A stretch of DNA of 64,000 nucleotides, taken from the NCBI GenBank assembly GCA_016219275.1, contig JACRBM010000038.1, forward strand, positions 1-64,000, read 5' to 3'. Shown here piece after piece: positions 29,554-37,544 of this stretch. The DNA is from Chloroflexota bacterium. GTDB taxonomy: Bacteria > Chloroflexota > Anaerolineae > UBA4142. The translations under genes were made by a program, and so were the position numbers. The notes below the pieces were generated by a model, which worked only from the letters and a program-made list of their open reading frames with translations, ran no database searches and was not told the origin of the DNA. Each line of letters begins with the position of its first letter. Position 1 is the stretch's first letter.

Positions 29554-31176
29554 CTATTCGATTCCACACGCACCGCGATCCGCGCCGTAAAAACACGCAT
29601 ACATCGCTTGCGCGAAATACGCATGTCCCTGCGGCGTCAAGTGTCCGGTCCCATCTTTGTAAAACAACGCTTTGATTTCGTCCGTGTTCAATCCCGCTTG
29701 GCGAATGAACTGTCCCATCGGCAAGAATGCAATATCATTCTCTTGCGCGAATGGTCCCAGTTCGCGCTCCGGTCGAAACACATCGTACTTGCCCAGCGCG
29801 GGCGACCAAGCGCGTCCTTGATATTGTTGATAGAACGCCGCAGGAAAGTACGGAATCGTAACGAGGCGCATCTTGACACCTTGTTGATCGAGATGCTGTT
29901 TGAAATTCTTGAGCAATCCTTTTACGATTGCCATTGAACGCGCGGACGCTGCACTACCCTCGCGCTCGAACACGAAACTACTCGCGCCGAATGGCGCGGT
30001 ATCGGTTGCGCTGTCGGTGTTCGCGGGGAACGTTGGCACGAGCGGCGGCTGATTTCGAAAACCGCGCCATAGCGAATCCACCAACGTCAGCGTGAACAAC
30101 TGGCTTTGCAGCGCTTGCACCGGTTTAACCGGTTCATAACCAGTGATGACGACGTGTTGAAGCGTGTGCCGCGTGACCACATCGTCCGGATGAGTCACGA
30201 CATTGCCCTGATCGTCCACGCTAAACTGCGGAATCGTGTTCGCCGACGCAGTCTGAGTTTGTAGATCATTCACGAGATGAAACACGACAACGACTTCGTT
30301 CGGACTGAGCGGCTTGAGAATGTACGGATAAAGAATCGGATCCGCGTACAGCCCCAGACCATAGCCGGGAAAACCGATCGCCAGCACTTCGGTATCGCGT
30401 TCATTTTTTCGGATTTGCTTTTCCAACCCGATACCCATATTTTGTTCGGGCTGAATTTGCAGGGCTTGCACAAACGTATCGCCAACCAAAACGATTTTGC
30501 GCGCGTCCGCTTTGAGCCGAAACGGCGGATAGTAATAGCCGTACCGATTCGTCAGCCCATTTGCCGCGCCTTCGCGATTTTGATACACGCGTCCGTGCGG
30601 CACGAACAATCCCGATGTGTTTTGCGCGGGCAGAATTTTGAAGAGCGCGCCGATTTGCAACGCGCCCTCGACGCCGAGGTACGCCAGCGCTGCGACCAGC
30701 ACGACCTTGCGCCAATTTTGCATCTTGACGTGCGGCTCTGGCTTGGCGAGCAAGATCATGCCGACGACGACGACGATCAAGATCAGCATCGCGGCTGCCA
30801 GCAACGGGTACGACAGCCATTGATCCCACACGAACATCGTGAACAAAATCGCGCCGAGCGCGGCGAGAATCGTGACTCCGACTGCCGCGTGATTCTGGAT
30901 GTACGCAAGCCCGCGCTTGAGCCAAGTAATGCTATCGCGCGGCACGATCAAGCCGAACCAGAACGCGTACCCCAACGTGTATAGCACGAGCAGAATGAAA
31001 AACGGTGCGGAGTACAAACCGAAGATTTGTCCGTCGGGAGTCGTGTGCGTAAACAAGTCAACGAATCCCGCCGTCCACAACATCACCGCGATCACGAGCA
31101 ACAGAATGTACTCGGCGTGGCTGAGTTTCGGCGCGAGTTTCTTTTCGAGCGCGAGTGGATCGTAAAGTTCTTCCAT
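29554..31176 (-). CDS. Membrane protein with C-terminal SGNH-hydrolase-like domain lacking the usual Ser
   Basis: 540 residues from the ATG at 31176; GGGAGAG 5 bp upstream supports it over a TTG four codons earlier. Four to five N-terminal TM helices cover residues 20-165. They are followed by an extracytoplasmic domain with strand order VLVGDTFVQALQI, VLAIGFPGYGLGLYADPILY, VVVFHLVNDL and, near the end, DGTGHLTPQGHAYFAQAMY. This is the block layout of SGNH/GDSL hydrolases (GDSxT..., GxG/N, DxxH). The position of the nucleophile in GDS is Thr, so it may be inactive or unusual. A terminator lies downstream. Possible role in polysaccharide or lipid O-acyl transfer; not assignable. Confidence 0.72.
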   Translation of the reverse strand: MEELYDPLALEKKLAPKLSHAEYILLLVIAVMLWTAGFVDLFTHTTPDGQIFGLYSAPFFILLVLYTLGYAFWFGLIVPRDSITWLKRGLAYIQNHAAVGVTILAALGAILFTMFVWDQWLSYPLLAAAMLILIVVVVGMILLAKPEPHVKMQNWRKVVLVAALAYLGVEGALQIGALFKILPAQNTSGLFVPHGRVYQNREGAANGLTNRYGYYYPPFRLKADARKIVLVGDTFVQALQIQPEQNMGIGLEKQIRKNERDTEVLAIGFPGYGLGLYADPILYPYILKPLSPNEVVVVFHLVNDLQTQTASANTIPQFSVDDQGNVVTHPDDVVTRHTLQHVVITGYEPVKPVQALQSQLFTLTLVDSLWRGFRNQPPLVPTFPANTDSATDTAPFGASSFVFEREGSAASARSMAIVKGLLKNFKQHLDQQGVKMRLVTIPYFPAAFYQQYQGRAWSPALGKYDVFRPERELGPFAQENDIAFLPMGQFIRQAGLNTDEIKALFYKDGTGHLTPQGHAYFAQAMYACFYGADRGACGIE

Positions 31177-31274
31177 AGACTCTCCCAAGACCCTAAGAGC
31201 TTTTTAACAATTCGGCGAAATGCCTTTCGAAGGTTGATTAGAAACGTGTCGCTTAATCAACACCTTCGCCAAAA

Positions 31275-31365
31275 TCATTAATTGATCCGCGAATCACGCG
31301 AATCACGCGAATAAAAAACAAAATTAGCGCAGATTCGCGAGATTCGCGGATGAAGGAATTAATGA
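31275..31365. repeat. Palindromic intergenic element with about 30-bp inverted ends
   Basis: The left arm (31275-31304) begins TCATTAATT and contains ATCCGCGAATC and CGCGAATC. The right arm (31332-31365) is its inverse with a few mismatches. A related fragment (AATCCGCGAAGCACGCG) directly follows the stop of the NRPS gene at 38496, so the element appears dispersed. Confidence 0.8.
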
Positions 31366-31405
31366 CACGCCTGCCGCCTGCAAACCACACTTGTTTTGAC
31401 GGCAA

Positions 31406-31420
31406 AACCTTCGCAAGGTT
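31406..31420. repeat. AACCTTCGCAAGGTT palindrome, copy 1
   Basis: A 15-bp near-perfect palindrome. The identical sequence recurs at 32295-32309, a close variant at 32251-32264, and an expanded version forms the palindrome at 35576-35609. It flanks the HupE gene on both sides. It could be a short mobile or extragenic repeat rather than an operator. Confidence 0.75.
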
Positions 31421-31552
31421 GGCTTTTGTAAACCCTTAGAGTATGTTAAATAGGGGCGCTGGTTTCTCACGCAACGGCGCAAAGAGAACAGAAAATGGCG
31501 CTCTTTGCGGCTTGGCGTGAGACTTAAGACAACCTCGTAGGGTCCGACCAGG

Positions 31553-32155
31553 TTACGCCGCGCCCACCGTCGAAACGAAATACACGCCCATCAACGCGAT
31601 GCATGCGCCGGACACGCGCAAGATCAGCGCGCCGCGCGAATTTCGCAACGCGATGTATCCCAGCAGCGCGCCGATGACGTGCAAGCCCGCCGTCGCGACG
31701 ATAAAGCCGAGCACGTACGCAATCACTTGCATCACATCACTCACCGTCCCCAACTCCGCGCCGTGCGCGTGTCCGTGAAACACCGCGAACAAGCCGACAA
31801 ACAGCATCGCAATCCCTTCCGGTGTGCGCCGCTTGGTCAGCAACGCGACACCCAGGATGACGACCGACGACGCGATGCCGTACTCGACGAACGGCACCGC
31901 GACGCCGGCGATTCCCAGGATGCCGCCGATCACCATCACACTCACGAACGTCGTCGGCACGGTCCAGATCGCGCGCCCGCCCATTTGCGCGCTCAACATG
32001 CCGACGGTAATCATTGCCAGCAAGTGGTCAATGCCGAGAAGCGGATGCAAAAATCCTTCGATGGCATTGCCAACCGAGCCAGAGTGTGCCAAGACCAACC
32101 CGAATGCCGCGTAGCGCACAAGAATCGAACCGAGTATCGTGAACACGAGATACAT
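31553..32155 (-). CDS. hupE: HupE/UreJ family membrane protein (probable nickel/cobalt transporter)
   Basis: 200 residues, mostly transmembrane (six hydrophobic segments). HPLLGIDHLLAMITVGMLSAQMGG and FHGHAHGAELG are the two His-rich signatures of the HupE/UreJ family, which moves Ni or Co for hydrogenase or urease. The N-terminus is hydrophobic and acts as the first segment or signal. No urease, hydrogenase or cobalamin gene lies in the window, so its metal and client enzyme are unknown. It is flanked by AACCTTCGCAAGGTT repeats and stands alone on the minus strand. Confidence 0.85.
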   Translation of the reverse strand: MYLVFTILGSILVRYAAFGLVLAHSGSVGNAIEGFLHPLLGIDHLLAMITVGMLSAQMGGRAIWTVPTTFVSVMVIGGILGIAGVAVPFVEYGIASSVVILGVALLTKRRTPEGIAMLFVGLFAVFHGHAHGAELGTVSDVMQVIAYVLGFIVATAGLHVIGALLGYIALRNSRGALILRVSGACIALMGVYFVSTVGAA

Positions 32156-32294
32156 TTTTCCCTCCGTGTGGTTTGGTGGGTGTACCCATCGTCGCGCGGC
32201 GAGCTGCCCACACTACGATGAAGGTGTCCGTCAAAATTTTGGAACACTCGACCTTGCAAAGGTTTTGACGACAAATCAAATAGGATTGCCGTTC

Positions 32295-32309
32295 AACCTT
32301 CGCAAGGTT
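32295..32309. repeat. AACCTTCGCAAGGTT palindrome, copy 2
   Basis: Identical to the 31406-31420 copy, with a degenerate copy just upstream at 32251-32264. It lies between the divergent HupE and phosphopantetheinyl transferase genes, 70 bp before the transferase -10 box. Confidence 0.75.
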
Positions 32310-32356
32310 TTTTCACCACCCAAAAACTTGACGCACACCCCTACGATGATGCCAGG

Positions 32357-32385
32357 TTTCTTTTGAATGCGAAAAATTGTATAAT
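32357..32385 (+). promoter_or_regulatory. Promoter of the phosphopantetheinyl transferase gene (near-leaderless)
   Basis: A consensus TATAAT at 32380-32385, with a weak TTTCTT 17 bp upstream. Transcription would begin around 32391-32393, only about 5 bases before the ATG at 32397. No Shine-Dalgarno sequence is present in the gap, so a leaderless or nearly leaderless mRNA is likely. Confidence 0.6.
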
Positions 32386-32396
32386 CAGTCTACAAA

Positions 32397-33125
32397 ATGT
32401 CCTACGCTTGGCAACGCCCTCCAAATCAATTAACGCTCGAACCCAACCAGATTCACGTGTGGCGCATCACGCTCGATTCGTCTGCGCGCGCGGATGATTT
32501 AAGCGCGCTCCTCTCACGTGATGAACGCGCGCGCGCTCAGGCATTTCATTTTCCCGAACATCGCGCGCGGTTCATCGTCGCGCACGCAAGTGTGCGCTTG
32601 ATTCTCGCGCGCTATACGCGCATCGCGCCGCCAGACCTGGCTTTCGCTACGGATGTATTCGGCAAACCGGAATTGATTCAACCCACGCCCGTTCTGCGTT
32701 TCAACCTGGCGCATTCCGAAAATCTCGCGCTCTGCGCGATCACCGCGCACGCGCCCATCGGCGTGGATGTCGAATTCATCAAGCCGCTTGAGAACCGCGC
32801 CGACATTGCCGCGCGATTTTTTTCGCCACGCGAAGTTGCCGCGTTGCGCGCACTGCCCGCCCATCAACACACGCGCGGTTTTTTCAATTGTTGGACGCGC
32901 AAGGAAGCGTACATCAAAGCGATCGGCAAAGGTCTGAGTCAACCGCTCGACGAATTCGACGTTACGCTCGCGCCCGGCGAACCGGCGCGATTGTTGTTTG
33001 CGCGCGATGATCCGTTCGCGTCAGAACGCTGGTCGCTCTTCGCGCTCGAACCCGCGCCAGGGTACGTCGGCGCTATCGCGATTCAAGCGCGCGAACGCGA
33101 GTTGCGGTGCTGGCGGTTCGAGTAA
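32397..33125 (+). CDS. Sfp-type 4'-phosphopantetheinyl transferase
   Basis: 242 residues. It transfers the phosphopantetheine arm from coenzyme A to the Ser of carrier proteins, as required by every PCP in this window. Core motifs are complete: GVDVE with the metal-binding Asp124 and Glu126, and FNCWTRKEAYIKAIGKGL with Glu170 and Lys in the WxxKEA motif. Also seen are HFPEHRARFIVAHASVRLIL and FNLAHSENLALCAI, typical of the Sfp/HetI group. Its stop is 8 bp from the end of the convergent C-PCP-TE gene, placing it at the edge of locus B. Its own promoter suggests expression independent of the minus-strand operon. Confidence 0.95.
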   Translation: MSYAWQRPPNQLTLEPNQIHVWRITLDSSARADDLSALLSRDERARAQAFHFPEHRARFIVAHASVRLILARYTRIAPPDLAFATDVFGKPELIQPTPVLRFNLAHSENLALCAITAHAPIGVDVEFIKPLENRADIAARFFSPREVAALRALPAHQHTRGFFNCWTRKEAYIKAIGKGLSQPLDEFDVTLAPGEPARLLFARDDPFASERWSLFALEPAPGYVGAIAIQARERELRCWRFE

Positions 33126-33133
33126 TTGCCAAT

Positions 33134-35563
33134 TTACTCACGCCCATTGTTCAAATGCTTTTGTAAATACTCGCCCAACGCCTTGACCTGCGGCTCCATC
33201 AACATTCCCAGATGATCTTGCGTTTGCATCGGGCAAAGCGTGACTTGATTTTGAATCCACGCGTTCCAACCGTAATCCAACGCGAGGTCGGGTTGTTCGC
33301 TCCGAATTAGAATCGCGTTGCCGCGATACGGTTGCGCGGCATAGCGCGTGAGCAATTGCGCGTTCCACTGCAAATGGTACAAGCCGCGAATCTTCCCGGA
33401 CACCGGCAATCCCAAACGCGTGTTGATGTGATAAATCGTCATCCACACCGCATCGCGCGCGGCATAAACGCGATTGCGCGTTTCCCAATACACGCGCCGC
33501 GCGATGCGCCGCAAAACGTATCCGATTTTTTGCCGCCCATTCATCGTCGCCATCCGCGCGGCGTGCTTCTGCGCGCGTTCGGCGCGCGGCGCGTTCGGCG
33601 AAAAATCCGGACTCGTCGCGTCCACCAGCACGAGCAATTTCACTTGCTCGCCGGCGCGTTGCAACTGTTGCGCCATCTCGAACGCGACAATGCCCCCAAA
33701 ACAAAATCCGCCCAACGTATACGGTCCGCGCGGTTGCACCGCGCGCACCTCGCGCACATACTCGCGCGCCATTGCTTCGATGCTTGCGGGTGACGCTTCG
33801 CCGGGACGCCCCCCGGATTCTTGAATGCCGTACAGCGGTTGCGCTGGATCGAGATAACGCGGAATGTTGGCAAAACCATACGTGCCGCCCGCGCCATGAT
33901 GCACCAAGAAAAACGGCGGACGCGTGCCCGCCGGTTGAATCGGCACGAGATATTGCCACGGACTCGGCGCGACGCCGTCGCTGATCGCCTGCGCCAACGC
34001 GCGAATCGTCGGCGCTTGAAAAAGCACATAGACCGGTAATTTCCGCTCGAATTCCTTTTCGATTTTCGCGATGAGTTGCAATGCCTGCAACGAAGCGCCG
34101 CCGAGTTCAAAAAAATTCGCGTTCGCGCTGATCGCCGATTTTCCCAAGACCTGACTCCACAACGCGAGCAAACGCGCTTCGATGCTGTTGCTCACCGTTT
34201 CGATTTTTGCCGGAACCTGGGTCGCGCGCGATGGGGTTGTGTGCGCGCGCCAGGGTTTATCGGCGGGGATCCGCCGCGCCAACGCGCCCACCGTTTGCGC
34301 GGCATCGTTCGCCAGATGCTCCAGCAAACTTTGCAGACGCGTCAGAATTTCCGTCGCGGTGTTTTCATCGAACCGCGCCGCGTCGTAACCAAGCCAGAGC
34401 AAAACACGTTCGCCTTCATCCATCGCCGCCAACGTCAACGGAAAATTCGTCGTCAAGCCGCCTTTGAACGGACGCAAATCGAGCGCGTTCGCCTGCGCCG
34501 ATTTGATCGCGGCTTGAAATAGAAACAGATTTTCAAAGAGCGGCGCGCGCGCGTCCAACTCCGCCCACTCTTGCAGCGCGACCGGCGAAACATACTCGAA
34601 CTGTCTCTGCGCGAGTTGTTTTCTTTGTAGTTGCATGAGCCATGTCCACACCGCGTCGTCATCCCGCCAGCGCGCGCGGAGCGGCAAGTTGTTGATGAAC
34701 GATCCCAGCATCGTCTCGACGCCGGGCAATTCAGGCGGACGACCTGAAACCGTGACGCCCAACACCAGGTCGTTGCTTGCCGACCAACGGCTCAACACGA
34801 GCGTCCACATTCCAAGCAAGAGCGTGTTGAGCGTCAGTTGATTTTGCGCGGAGAGTCGGCGCAGTGCTTTCGTCGTGGATTCGGCGAGCGCGCGTTCCGC
34901 GTGGCGATACTCGCTCGCGCCGGCGGCAGGCGGCAAAATTGACGTGGGTTTCACTTCGCGTAATTCAGCGCGCCAAAACGATTCCGCCGCCGCGCGGTCT
35001 TGCTTTTGCAACCAAGCGATGTAATCGCGAAACGGTCGCCGCGTGTCCGGCGGTATCGCTTCGCCGTGCATCTGCGCGCGATAGAGCGCGGCGAGTTCGT
35101 TCAACACGAGCGGAATGCACCAACGGTCGAGTATGAGATGATGACTGCTCCACACCAGGTAATGCACATCGTCCGCGATCTGGATCAACGCGACGCGCAT
35201 CAACGGCGCGTGAGTCAGTTTGAATCCGCGCGCGCGGTCGCGCTCCAGAAATTCATTCAGACATTTTTCGTGGTCCGACGCCGGCGTCGCGCGCCAATCG
35301 TGTTTTTCAAATTCGAGCGTTGCCGACTCGCGCACGACCTGAACCGGCTCTTTCAACTTTTCCCACACGAACGCCGTCCGCAAAATCGCGTGTCGCGCGA
35401 CGAGTTCGCGCCATGCGCGTTCGAACGCATCCACATCCAACGCGCCGCGCGCGATGTACACGAGTTGATTGAACAACACCGACGATTGCGCCGCGCCGAG
35501 CGAATGGACGAGCATCAATTCTTGCATCGGCGAGAGCGGGTAAATGTCTTGAACGTTTTTCAT
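33134..35563 (-). CDS. Terminal NRPS C-PCP-TE without adenylation domain; TE with Cys nucleophile
   Basis: 809 residues. C about 1-440 starts MKNVQDIYPLSPMQELM (DCL-like, fitting the preceding epimerase) and has HHLILDRW (H141, H142, D146), with Arg where Gly is usual. No A domain follows. PCP about 455-530 has Ser491 in LGGAS. The thioesterase about 540-809 has GGFCFGG, so the nucleophile is Cys621 instead of Ser, with Asp648 (LVDATS) and His784 (QDHLG). Without its own A domain the PCP must be loaded in trans, or the C domain only condenses or transfers a chain. Cys-type TEs are known from SulM (sulfazecin) and ObiF (obafluorin), where they make strained rings; other Cys TEs simply hydrolyse. 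A palindrome lies just upstream. Confidence 0.93.
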   Translation of the reverse strand: MKNVQDIYPLSPMQELMLVHSLGAAQSSVLFNQLVYIARGALDVDAFERAWRELVARHAILRTAFVWEKLKEPVQVVRESATLEFEKHDWRATPASDHEKCLNEFLERDRARGFKLTHAPLMRVALIQIADDVHYLVWSSHHLILDRWCIPLVLNELAALYRAQMHGEAIPPDTRRPFRDYIAWLQKQDRAAAESFWRAELREVKPTSILPPAAGASEYRHAERALAESTTKALRRLSAQNQLTLNTLLLGMWTLVLSRWSASNDLVLGVTVSGRPPELPGVETMLGSFINNLPLRARWRDDDAVWTWLMQLQRKQLAQRQFEYVSPVALQEWAELDARAPLFENLFLFQAAIKSAQANALDLRPFKGGLTTNFPLTLAAMDEGERVLLWLGYDAARFDENTATEILTRLQSLLEHLANDAAQTVGALARRIPADKPWRAHTTPSRATQVPAKIETVSNSIEARLLALWSQVLGKSAISANANFFELGGASLQALQLIAKIEKEFERKLPVYVLFQAPTIRALAQAISDGVAPSPWQYLVPIQPAGTRPPFFLVHHGAGGTYGFANIPRYLDPAQPLYGIQESGGRPGEASPASIEAMAREYVREVRAVQPRGPYTLGGFCFGGIVAFEMAQQLQRAGEQVKLLVLVDATSPDFSPNAPRAERAQKHAARMATMNGRQKIGYVLRRIARRVYWETRNRVYAARDAVWMTIYHINTRLGLPVSGKIRGLYHLQWNAQLLTRYAAQPYRGNAILIRSEQPDLALDYGWNAWIQNQVTLCPMQTQDHLGMLMEPQVKALGEYLQKHLNNGRE

Positions 35564-35575
35564 ACGTTGATTGGA

Positions 35576-35609
35576 AACCTGGCGAAGGTTTTAAAACCTT
35601 CGCCAGGTT
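35576..35609. repeat. Perfect 34-bp palindrome between two locus B NRPS genes
   Basis: Two 17-base arms (AACCTGGCGAAGGTTTT and its complement) with no loop, lying 12 bp upstream of the C-PCP-TE start and 6 bp after the previous stop. It is an enlarged member of the AACCTTCGCAAGGTT family. It could form a strong RNA hairpin that reduces or separates expression of the terminal module. Confidence 0.88.
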
Positions 35610-35615
35610 GGACAC

Positions 35616-37544
35616 CTATTCCCCATCCACCTCAGCCAGCGCGTTTGCGATCTGACTCAGGTCGTTTTGGTTGAGCGATGCGAGCGCGAAATCGGACGCG
35701 GTTACGCCGCTCGCGTTCGACGATTGGCAGTGTCGAATCAATTGCCGCAACGCGTCCGCGAATCGCGCGGCAAGTCGTGCGATCGTTTCCGCGCGATGCG
35801 CATTCTCGCTGAAGGTCCAGACCGCGTGAAACGCGCCGTCGCGAATGTAACTGTTAATCTCGATGAGATATTGGCGCGCGTCGTCGGGATGCCGCGCCTC
35901 GCCGACCGACTCGGCAACTGGCTCGAACAAGCCGCGCGCGTGTTGCGTTTCGTCCAAGCGTCCCAAATAGTTGAACACGATTTCAGGTTCGGGGAGCGCG
36001 GATAATTTTTCGCGCGTCTCGGCGTCGCGCGACAAGTAACGCAAGATGCCGTGTCCGATGCCGTGATTCGGAATCGCGCGCAGTTGCTCTTTGACGGCAA
36101 CGAGTGTTTGTCCCCAATCCGCGTGCGCTTCAACTTGCAACGCGACGGGAAACACCGTCGTGAACCAGCCAACCGTGCGCGAGACATCCACGCCCTCGAA
36201 GAGCGATTCGCGTCCGTGTCCTTCGAGCGCGAGCAAAACGGAATTCGCGTTCGTCCACTCTGCCAACACGCGCGCGAGCGCGGTCAACAACGCGTCGTTG
36301 ATCTGCGTGCGATATGCTGGCGGCACGTCGTGCATCAGCGCGCGCGTTTCTTCGGCATCGAGCGCGACCGTAACCGTTTGCGCCGAACGCACCGAGTTGT
36401 CCGCACGCGCGTCGAAATCGCGCGGCAGGGTTGCGCGTGTGCCGAATTTCGCATCGAGCCAGAACGCGCGCTCCTGGATCAGCGCCGGTGATTCCGCGTG
36501 CGCGGCTTGCTGTTCGCTCCACTGTTTGAACGAGGTCGTCTTGGGCGCAAGTTGCGCCTGGCGATAGATCGTTTCGAAATCTTGCAAAAGCACGCGCCAC
36601 GAAAGATTGTCCACGACCAGGTGATGGCAAACGATCAACAATTCGCTTGCGCCAATCTGCGCGAACCGAATCAGCGCGCCTGTTTCGAGATTCAGTGCGC
36701 GATGCAAACGCGTCGCGATTTTTTCGACCGGTTCATCGCGCGCGATTGGTTCGAACGGAATCTCCGCCAACATCCCCAAAAATTCCTGATGCCATTTTCC
36801 GTCGGCTTGCCAAAACCGCGCGCGCAGTGCATCGTGTTGTTTCAAAAGTTGCGCGACTGTTTCGCGCGCGCGGGCGGGATCGAGCGATTCGTTCGCGCGC
36901 AACAAGAAACCTTGATTCCACTGTTGCGGTCGCGTGAGATTGTGCTCGAAGAACCAATGCTGAATTGGGGTCAGCGGAACCGCGCCGATCACTAATGTTT
37001 GCTCGGCAGTTTGCTTTTGCGATGCGGTTGCAATCGCGGCGAGAGCGGCAATCGTCGGATGATCGAACACGTCGGTCGGCGTAAAGAAAATATCGGCGCG
37101 CCGCGCGCGCGCGACGATCTGAATACACACCAGCGAGTCGCCGCCGATTTCAAAAAAGTTGTCGTGAATGCCGACTATTTCGAGACCCAACACCTCGGAC
37201 CAAATCTGCGCCAACTGTTTCTCGATTTCGTTGCGCGGCTCGACGAGCGCGGCGGACGCATCGGCAGGTGTCGCCGCGACATCGGGCAACGCCTTGCGAT
37301 CCACTTTGCCGTTCGGCATGCGCGGCAACGCGTCGAGCGCGATGATGTGCGCGGGCAGCATGTAATTCGGCAGTCGCGCGCCGAGAAAATTTTTGAGGTC
37401 GCCCGCGTCTGCGCCGTTTTTGAACACGACGTACGCAACCAGTTGTTTGCTCGCGTTCGCGTTCGGCGTCGCGCCGAGTTTTTGCGCGAGGCGCGCGCGT
37501 TGTTGTTGCGACAGCGCGGCGAGTCGTTCGGACAATTGGCTCAT
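35616..37544 (-). CDS. Split NRPS: A-domain C-terminal part, PCP, epimerase
   Basis: 642 residues. The ATG at 37544 overlaps the methyltransferase stop (ATGA) and fits MSQLSERLAALSQQQRARLAQKLG, a short helical start. From about residue 33 the sequence KQLVAYVV...LPNYMLPAHIIALDALPRMPNGKVDRKALP is the A9-A10 subdomain of an adenylation domain, including the catalytic Lys80. Motifs A1-A8 are absent here but end the 38496-41264 gene. PCP has Ser137 in IGGDS. The epimerase (about 175-620) has HHLVVDN (H307, H308, D312), with Asn for the usual Gly, then LEGHGRE and RTVGWFTTVFP. It should deliver a D-residue to the C domain of the next gene. The long open frame upstream of 37544 is an overlap with the methyltransferase gene and not coding. 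Confidence 0.92.
   Translation of the reverse strand: MSQLSERLAALSQQQRARLAQKLGATPNANASKQLVAYVVFKNGADAGDLKNFLGARLPNYMLPAHIIALDALPRMPNGKVDRKALPDVAATPADASAALVEPRNEIEKQLAQIWSEVLGLEIVGIHDNFFEIGGDSLVCIQIVARARRADIFFTPTDVFDHPTIAALAAIATASQKQTAEQTLVIGAVPLTPIQHWFFEHNLTRPQQWNQGFLLRANESLDPARARETVAQLLKQHDALRARFWQADGKWHQEFLGMLAEIPFEPIARDEPVEKIATRLHRALNLETGALIRFAQIGASELLIVCHHLVVDNLSWRVLLQDFETIYRQAQLAPKTTSFKQWSEQQAAHAESPALIQERAFWLDAKFGTRATLPRDFDARADNSVRSAQTVTVALDAEETRALMHDVPPAYRTQINDALLTALARVLAEWTNANSVLLALEGHGRESLFEGVDVSRTVGWFTTVFPVALQVEAHADWGQTLVAVKEQLRAIPNHGIGHGILRYLSRDAETREKLSALPEPEIVFNYLGRLDETQHARGLFEPVAESVGEARHPDDARQYLIEINSYIRDGAFHAVWTFSENAHRAETIARLAARFADALRQLIRHCQSSNASGVTASDFALASLNQNDLSQIANALAEVDGE

Larger units (their letters stand above)
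31177..31552. other. Repeat-rich intergenic region
   Basis: No gene seen. It holds a roughly 91-bp palindromic element (31275-31365), a copy of the AACCTTCGCAAGGTT palindrome (31406-31420) and partial copies near 31225 and 31258. The region lies upstream of one minus-strand gene (29554-31176) and downstream of another (31553-32155). Confidence 0.7.

Noticed and set aside
31177-32396. Metal or cobalamin riboswitch near the HupE gene
   Set aside because: Only short palindromic repeats were seen; no recognisable riboswitch core could be traced by eye.
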